From Chromobacterium phragmitis (GTDB taxonomy: Bacteria; Pseudomonadota; Gammaproteobacteria; Burkholderiales; Chromobacteriaceae): a DNA stretch of 64,000 nucleotides. Under the pieces are notes generated by a model. The model was given only the letters and a program-made list of their open reading frames with translations. It ran no database searches and was not told where the DNA came from. Every line of letters starts with the position of its first letter. Position 1 is the first letter of the stretch. The translations under genes and the position numbers were made by a program. Location of the stretch: contig NZ_CP029495.1 in assembly GCF_003325475.1 (NCBI RefSeq), forward strand, positions 4,278,001 through 4,342,000, written 5' to 3'. This document shows positions 59,870 through 64,000 of the stretch, one piece after another.

Positions 59870-60667
59870 ATGTCCGACATTCTCAACACCATCATCGCCA
59901 CCAAACATCAGGAAATCGCCGCCGCGCTGGCCAGCCGGCCGCTCGCCGCGGTGCGGGCCGACGCAGAGGCGCGAGGCGACCGCCGCGACTTCGTCGCCGC
60001 CATCCGCGCCAAGCATGCGCTGGGCAAGGCGGCCGTCATCGCCGAGATCAAGAAGGCCAGCCCCAGCAAGGGCGTGATCCGCGCAGACTTCCAGCCGGCC
60101 GCCATCGCCGAGCGCTATGCCGCCAACGGCGCGGCCTGCTTGTCGGTGCTTACCGACCGGCAATACTTCCAGGGCGACGCCAGTTATCTGGAGGCCGCCC
60201 GCGACGCCTGTCATCTGCCGGCGCTGCGCAAGGACTTCATCGTCGACGAATATCAGGTCTACGAAGCCCGCGCGATGGGCGCCGACTGCATTCTGCTGAT
60301 CGCCGCCGCGTTGGAGCTGGAGAAGATGACAGCGCTCGAAGCCCTGGCCCATGAGCTGGGTATGGCGGTGCTGGTGGAGGTGCACAACGAAGAGGAGCTG
60401 GATGCCGCCCTGCAGTTGAAGACGGAGCTGGTGGGCGTCAACAATCGCAACCTGCGCACCTTCGAAGTGAGCCTGGCCACCACGCTGAAGCTGCTGCCGC
60501 GCATCACCGACGGCCGCATCGCCGTCACCGAGAGCGGCATCGCCACCATTGAGGACGTGCGCCTGATGCAGGCCAGCGGCGTGCATAGTTTTCTGGTGGG
60601 AGAAGCCTTCATGCGAGAATCCGATCCTGGCGAGGCGCTGGGCCGGCTGTTCTTCGCCCAATCCTGA
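59870..60667 (+). CDS. trpC: Indole-3-glycerol-phosphate synthase
   Basis: TIM-barrel enzyme of tryptophan biosynthesis that closes the indole ring of CdRP with loss of CO2. Catalytic motifs are present: AEIKKASPSKG (Lys, about residues 59-69), SVLTDRQYFQG (about 91-101), LRKDFIVDEYQ (Lys, about 119-129), LVEVHNEEEL, GVNNRNLRTF and VTESGI. The length of 265 residues fits monofunctional TrpC. It stands alone here, without trpD or trpF adjacent, and is divergent from nnrS with 156 bp between them. Confidence 0.96.
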   Translation: MSDILNTIIATKHQEIAAALASRPLAAVRADAEARGDRRDFVAAIRAKHALGKAAVIAEIKKASPSKGVIRADFQPAAIAERYAANGAACLSVLTDRQYFQGDASYLEAARDACHLPALRKDFIVDEYQVYEARAMGADCILLIAAALELEKMTALEALAHELGMAVLVEVHNEEELDAALQLKTELVGVNNRNLRTFEVSLATTLKLLPRITDGRIAVTESGIATIEDVRLMQASGVHSFLVGEAFMRESDPGEALGRLFFAQS

Positions 60668-60683
60668 GCGAAGCCTCGCTACG

Positions 60684-60712
60684 AAAAACAGGCGTCCCAA
60701 AGGACGCCTGTT
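60684..60712. terminator. Bidirectional terminator between trpC and the lipase foldase gene
   Basis: ACAGGCGTCC (60688-60697) and GGACGCCTGT (60702-60711) form a 10-bp stem. On the - strand it is followed by five T (A on + at 60684-60688), terminating the lipase operon; on the + strand TTCCGTTCCC follows, a weaker run for trpC. Confidence 0.82.
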
Positions 60713-60728
60713 CCGTTCCCCGCATCGA

Positions 60729-61640
60729 TCAATTTGGCAGATATGCCGGCAGCCGCAGCGCTTCTTGCGGCGAAAAACGCCGCGACTGCAACTGGGCGAC
60801 AGCTTGCTGCCGTTGCTGAGCGCTCAGGCGGCCATCGCCGAGAATGGCCGCCCGCTCGCGCTTGAAGCCATCCAGCCGCTCCTGCCAGCCGGCCTGCTCC
60901 CGATCCAGTTCGTCCAAGCGGTCTGCCGCCGCCTGCCCCACCATGCCGGCGCGCAGCTGATACATCGCCTGGGCGCCCTCTCCGCTCCGTTTCAGCTTCT
61001 CCTCAGCCTCCGCCAGACGCAGATGCTTGACCGGTTCCTCCCTCGCCGCCCTCAACGCCGGCGGCAACCGCCGCTCCAGCTCTGCGATGCGGCGTTGCCT
61101 CTCGGCGGCGCTCAGCGCCGGGTTGGACTCGATCGCCAGCCGCTTGGCGGTGAAATCATCGTAGCGGTCCTCATCGCCAAACAAGCCTTCCAACTCGGCC
61201 TGGCTGAAAAATTGCCTCCTGGCGGTTTGCACCAGTTCCAAACGGCGCGACAAATCCGTGGCGGCCGCCGCCTGCCGGCCAGCCAACGAACGCTTGTAGC
61301 CGACATAACGCTCGAACAGCGCCATGGCTTGCTCCAGCGCGCCGACGCTAAGCGTGCGCCCCAGCTCCCGCCGCAGTTCGGCGCGTATGGCGGCGAGATC
61401 GCGCTCGCCCAGCGTGGCCAGGTAATAATCGAACAGCTGGCGCAGTCGCTGGTTCACGACCAACCGGTCCGCCGACTGCGCCGCCGCGCCGTCCGGCCGG
61501 GTGCCGACCAGCGATGGCGCAAAGCCGCCGCGCGCGGCTTGCCGGGCTGCCGCGGCTTCGGCATGCTCGCCGTCCGGCCAAGCCCACCAGGCCAGCAGCG
61601 CGGCGCCGGATGCCGCCAGGGTCAAGCCGAGGCGGCGCAT
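60729..61640 (-). CDS. lifO: Lipase-specific foldase (lipase chaperone)
   Basis: Inner-membrane-anchored, periplasmic steric chaperone that folds the cognate lipase before type II secretion. The N-terminal helix (about residues 4-20) is the anchor. The family motif RxxFDY.L..LGE is present as RQLFDYYLATLGE at about residues 67-79, and the rest is the highly charged helical arm (ERYVGYKRSLAG, RRQFFSQAELEGLFGDEDRYDDF). It follows the lipase gene with no gap, so the two are made together. Length is 303 residues. Confidence 0.92.
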   Translation of the reverse strand: MRRLGLTLAASGAALLAWWAWPDGEHAEAAAARQAARGGFAPSLVGTRPDGAAAQSADRLVVNQRLRQLFDYYLATLGERDLAAIRAELRRELGRTLSVGALEQAMALFERYVGYKRSLAGRQAAAATDLSRRLELVQTARRQFFSQAELEGLFGDEDRYDDFTAKRLAIESNPALSAAERQRRIAELERRLPPALRAAREEPVKHLRLAEAEEKLKRSGEGAQAMYQLRAGMVGQAAADRLDELDREQAGWQERLDGFKRERAAILGDGRLSAQQRQQAVAQLQSRRFSPQEALRLPAYLPN

Positions 61641-61641
61641 G

Positions 61642-62574
61642 TCACAGCCCCGCGTTCTTCAGGCGATTGGCCTGCTGGCGGTACAGCGAGACCGGACTCA
61701 CCTCGAACAGGCTGACCAGGCCAAAGCTCTGGTTGATCTCGTTGACGTGGTTCATCTTGTAGTCGTCGCGGATCACCTGCCCCAGGTGGGCGGAGCACAC
61801 GCCCACCAGGCCATCCGACGGCGCGGAGCCGAAGGCGAGACCCAGCACGCCCATCGGGATGGTCAGCGGATCGAGAACGTTGGTAGTGGTGGCCGCCCCG
61901 GTCCAAGAATAATAACGGACGCCGCCAGCCTCGTAATCGCCCTCGCCGCAAGCCGTGCGGGGCACGCCGCCGGGGAACTTGGCGCTGAAAGCCATCGAGC
62001 CTGCCGTGGTCAGCGAATTGAGCGCGTCTACCGGATGCTGCGGCAGGCCGCTGGTGCCGGAGAAGAAGGCCAGCACCTTGACAAACGCACCCGTCACGGC
62101 GGCGGCGACGGCTTCGCTGATCGATCCCGGAGGCGCGACGCCGCGCACGATGTCCGCCACGACCGACCCCTTGTTGACGCCGCCGACCGTGGTGACCGAA
62201 GCCACCAGATCCGGGCGCACGCCCGCCACGTAGCGAGCGGTGGGCGCGCCCTGGCTGTGGCCGATCAGATTCACCTTCTGCGCGCCGGTGATGGCCAGGA
62301 TGCGCTGCACCTGCTGCAGCAACTGCTCGCCGCGCGCCTCATTGCTGCCGGTGGCGGACACTTCCGCCACGAACACCTGGGCGCCGTCCTCCTTCAGCGC
62401 CGCAGGCACGCGGTAGAAGTAATCGACGCCCAGCACCTGGCCGAAACCGAACAGGCCGTGCACCAATACGATGGGATAGCGGGTCTGGGTATAGCCCGAT
62501 GACGCCTGCGCCGCGACGAGCGGCAACAATAGCAAGGCGAGAAGGAAGGCACTGCGCGACAACAGCTGTTTCAT
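61642..62574 (-). CDS. Secreted triacylglycerol lipase (family I.1/I.2)
   Basis: The 310-residue alpha/beta hydrolase has a signal peptide (about residues 1-24, ending VAAQA). The oxyanion region is PIVLVHGLFGFG and the nucleophile Ser107 lies in GHSQG. The downstream foldase gene shows that it is a foldase-dependent, Pseudomonas/Burkholderia-type lipase secreted by the type II pathway. Likely Asp and His partners lie in the C-terminal third (DGLVGVCSAHLGQVIRDDYKMNHVNE). Probable calcium site residues are in the same region. Confidence 0.93.
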   Translation of the reverse strand: MKQLLSRSAFLLALLLLPLVAAQASSGYTQTRYPIVLVHGLFGFGQVLGVDYFYRVPAALKEDGAQVFVAEVSATGSNEARGEQLLQQVQRILAITGAQKVNLIGHSQGAPTARYVAGVRPDLVASVTTVGGVNKGSVVADIVRGVAPPGSISEAVAAAVTGAFVKVLAFFSGTSGLPQHPVDALNSLTTAGSMAFSAKFPGGVPRTACGEGDYEAGGVRYYSWTGAATTTNVLDPLTIPMGVLGLAFGSAPSDGLVGVCSAHLGQVIRDDYKMNHVNEINQSFGLVSLFEVSPVSLYRQQANRLKNAGL

Positions 62575-62602
62575 TATCTCTCCCGTTATATCGTGTGATG
62601 AA

Positions 62603-62622
62603 GGGCCGCCAAACGGCGGCCC
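62603..62622 (-). terminator. Hairpin after the patatin-barrel gene
   Basis: GGGCCGCC (62603-62610) and GGCGGCCC (62615-62622) form an 8-bp GC-only stem with an AAAC loop, in the gap of 180 bp between the patatin-barrel gene and the lipase gene. No T-run follows on the - strand, so it may be a weak terminator or an RNA-stabilising hairpin. Confidence 0.4.
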
Positions 62623-62755
62623 ATACCGGGATAGATCATGCGTCAGGCAAAAGCCATATCTAATTCAAACGTTTGTCCTACAGACTGAACAAATCCATAC
62701 CAAAGGACAGTCCAGCTACGCTACAGTCCACGCGGGGAAATGAACACAACTCGCC

Positions 62756-64000
62756 TCAGTAGTCGACGCCCAGATAGATGTAGCCGCTCAATTGTCCTCC
62801 CCTCGCGGTACCGACGCCGACGAAAAATGGCCCCAGAAACGTGTCCGCGCCCAGGAACATGGAACCGGCCGGAATCCAACGCCCCTCTCGGTTGCTCTGC
62901 AAATCGAACAGGGTGTTCTGTCCCCACAAGCGTCCGCCCTCAACCGACACGCCGGCATAGACACCAGAGCCCAATACCGGCGGCAGCGAAGCCGCCCGCC
63001 AATACACCATCAACCTGGCCAGCGCCACTCTATCCGCCAGCAATTCGCCATTCTGATAACCCGTCAGATTGAGAAAGCCGCCCAGAGACTGGGGCACGCT
63101 CTTGGTCCGATCCCCGCTAGCCTTTAATGTAAATCGCGCGGTAAAGTCGCCATAGGTGTGAGCGGTTTCGCCTACGACATCATAAGCCTGCTGGTCAAGG
63201 TCGCTGCCCAGGCCCGGCATGCCCATCTGGATTTTGCCGCTGAAGAAATAGCCCGAGCGCGGCCAGCGCGGATTGTCGAACTGATCGATCACCAGACGAG
63301 TCTGCACGCCCACATCGCGGGAACGATTGCTCTCGTCGGGGTCCAGCAATGGCAGGCCCTGCGCCATCGTCAGCTGATTCATTTCCCGATACATGCCCAA
63401 CCGCCATTCGCCGTACTTGCCCAACGCGACGCCGAGGTTCACCTGGCCGCCGATGACATTGTCGTTCAGCGTCGACAATACGGTGTGGTCCTCATTGAAG
63501 TATCGATACTGCTTCTGCTGCGCGCCCAGCGACGCTGCGACGAACAGCGGGCTGTTCCGCCACAGCGGCTGGTAGAACTCCGAGTTGATGGCGCGCTGGT
63601 AGCCTATCGCCACCTCGTTGCGCCAGGCGCCGCCCGCACTGTTGATCGCATCCCACTCATGCGAGGCGCGCAGGGTGAAATTGCTGCTGCCAGGCGTATC
63701 GCTATTCAAATTCAAGCCGAAACGCAGCGTATTCTGACCTATGCCCCGTTCTACCGGCATGACCGTCATCACATTGCGGCCGGATACGTTGTCCACCCGG
63801 TAGCCGAGCTTATCGTATTCGCCGCCGGTGAAGATGTCGGCCAGCCGCTGGCGCGCTTCCCCAACCGGAATCGAGTGGCCTGGGAAAGTCAGCGATTTCT
63901 GCAACGTGGAGACCTTGGTGAAGTCGCCATCCTTGCCCTCCACCCTCACTTCGTCCAGCACCGGATAGTGCGGCCTGCGCAAGCGGCTTTTCCAGGCCGC
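62756..64000 (-). CDS. Patatin-like phospholipase with BamA-type barrel (type Vd autotransporter), 3' part
   Basis: The visible 408 residues carry one POTRA-like domain (YPVLDEVRVEGKDG ... VGEARQRLADIFTGGEYDKLGYRV) followed by a 16-strand-type BamA/Omp85 barrel, including the VxGF-like region and ending in an aromatic terminal strand (GQLSGYIYLGVDY). This is the PlpD architecture, in which an N-terminal patatin phospholipase is secreted through its own barrel. The start and the patatin domain lie beyond the window edge and are inferred. It is upstream of the lipase operon on the same strand but separated by a hairpin. Confidence 0.8.
   Translation of the reverse strand, partial: AAWKSRLRRPHYPVLDEVRVEGKDGDFTKVSTLQKSLTFPGHSIPVGEARQRLADIFTGGEYDKLGYRVDNVSGRNVMTVMPVERGIGQNTLRFGLNLNSDTPGSSNFTLRASHEWDAINSAGGAWRNEVAIGYQRAINSEFYQPLWRNSPLFVAASLGAQQKQYRYFNEDHTVLSTLNDNVIGGQVNLGVALGKYGEWRLGMYREMNQLTMAQGLPLLDPDESNRSRDVGVQTRLVIDQFDNPRWPRSGYFFSGKIQMGMPGLGSDLDQQAYDVVGETAHTYGDFTARFTLKASGDRTKSVPQSLGGFLNLTGYQNGELLADRVALARLMVYWRAASLPPVLGSGVYAGVSVEGGRLWGQNTLFDLQSNREGRWIPAGSMFLGADTFLGPFFVGVGTARGGQLSGYIYLGVDY

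Overview
This is GC-rich bacterial chromosome whose genes look like a betaproteobacterium of the Chromobacteriaceae (Chromobacterium or a close relative). The pointers are a type II cellulose locus with bcsEFG, a canonical xseB-ispA-dxs cluster, a lipase with its dedicated foldase, MacAB-TolC, an nnrS/hemerythrin nitrosative-stress module and overall composition. The genus is an inference from family content, not from a marker gene.

Layout. 1-2600: AT-rich accessory genes (a Sel1-repeat protein and an unknown membrane protein) next to structured intergenic repeats. 2612-8738: valS, a metal-dependent amidohydrolase and a periplasmic binding protein. 8817-23139: the cellulose locus, with bcsE-bcsF-bcsG on the + strand converging on bcsQ-bcsA-bcsB-bcsZ-bcsC plus a small TPR gene on the - strand. 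The presence of BcsG, BcsF and BcsE predicts phosphoethanolamine-modified cellulose under c-di-GMP control. bcsC is split by a frameshift at a G7 tract. 23427-25186: an SMR and a PACE efflux gene divergent from a LysR regulator. 25704-31270: a complete yejABEF-type peptide ABC importer. 31449-36565: an SDR, xseB-ispA-dxs, a potassium-channel-like protein and a DUF2165 membrane protein. 36678-41269: pepD and a tldD/pmbA pair. 41403-43066: a DUF1348 protein divergent from a TetR regulator with clear operator palindromes between them, then a YbaK-type deacylase. 43068-47581: macA-macB-outer membrane factor. 47812-48654: a PhzF-family protein.

48660-55430 is an island of decay. I read it as the ruins of a cdiB-cdiA-cdiI (two-partner secretion / contact-dependent inhibition) locus on the - strand. 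An IS21-family element sits between the first codons of the cdiB-like transporter gene and the HINT-toxin 3' end of the cdiA-like gene, so everything between has been lost. Downstream are the cognate immunity gene, an IS5/IS427-like element, an orphan immunity-like gene, an orphan toxin tip with its own immunity gene, and dispersed repeats. Two nearly identical 90-bp MITEs share their ends with the IS5/IS427-like element. One of them has inserted into and broken istB of the IS21 element, and the other sits inside a dispersed repeat.

55915-59713 is a nitrosative/anaerobic module: a Crp/Fnr-type (DNR-like) regulator converging on nnrS, hemerythrin, DUF2249 and membrane-protein genes, with an FNR/DNR-type box at the right distance upstream of nnrS. 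The window ends with trpC, a lipase operon (lipase then foldase) and the 3' part of a patatin-BamA-barrel protein that runs off the edge. I found no rRNA, tRNA or CRISPR array.
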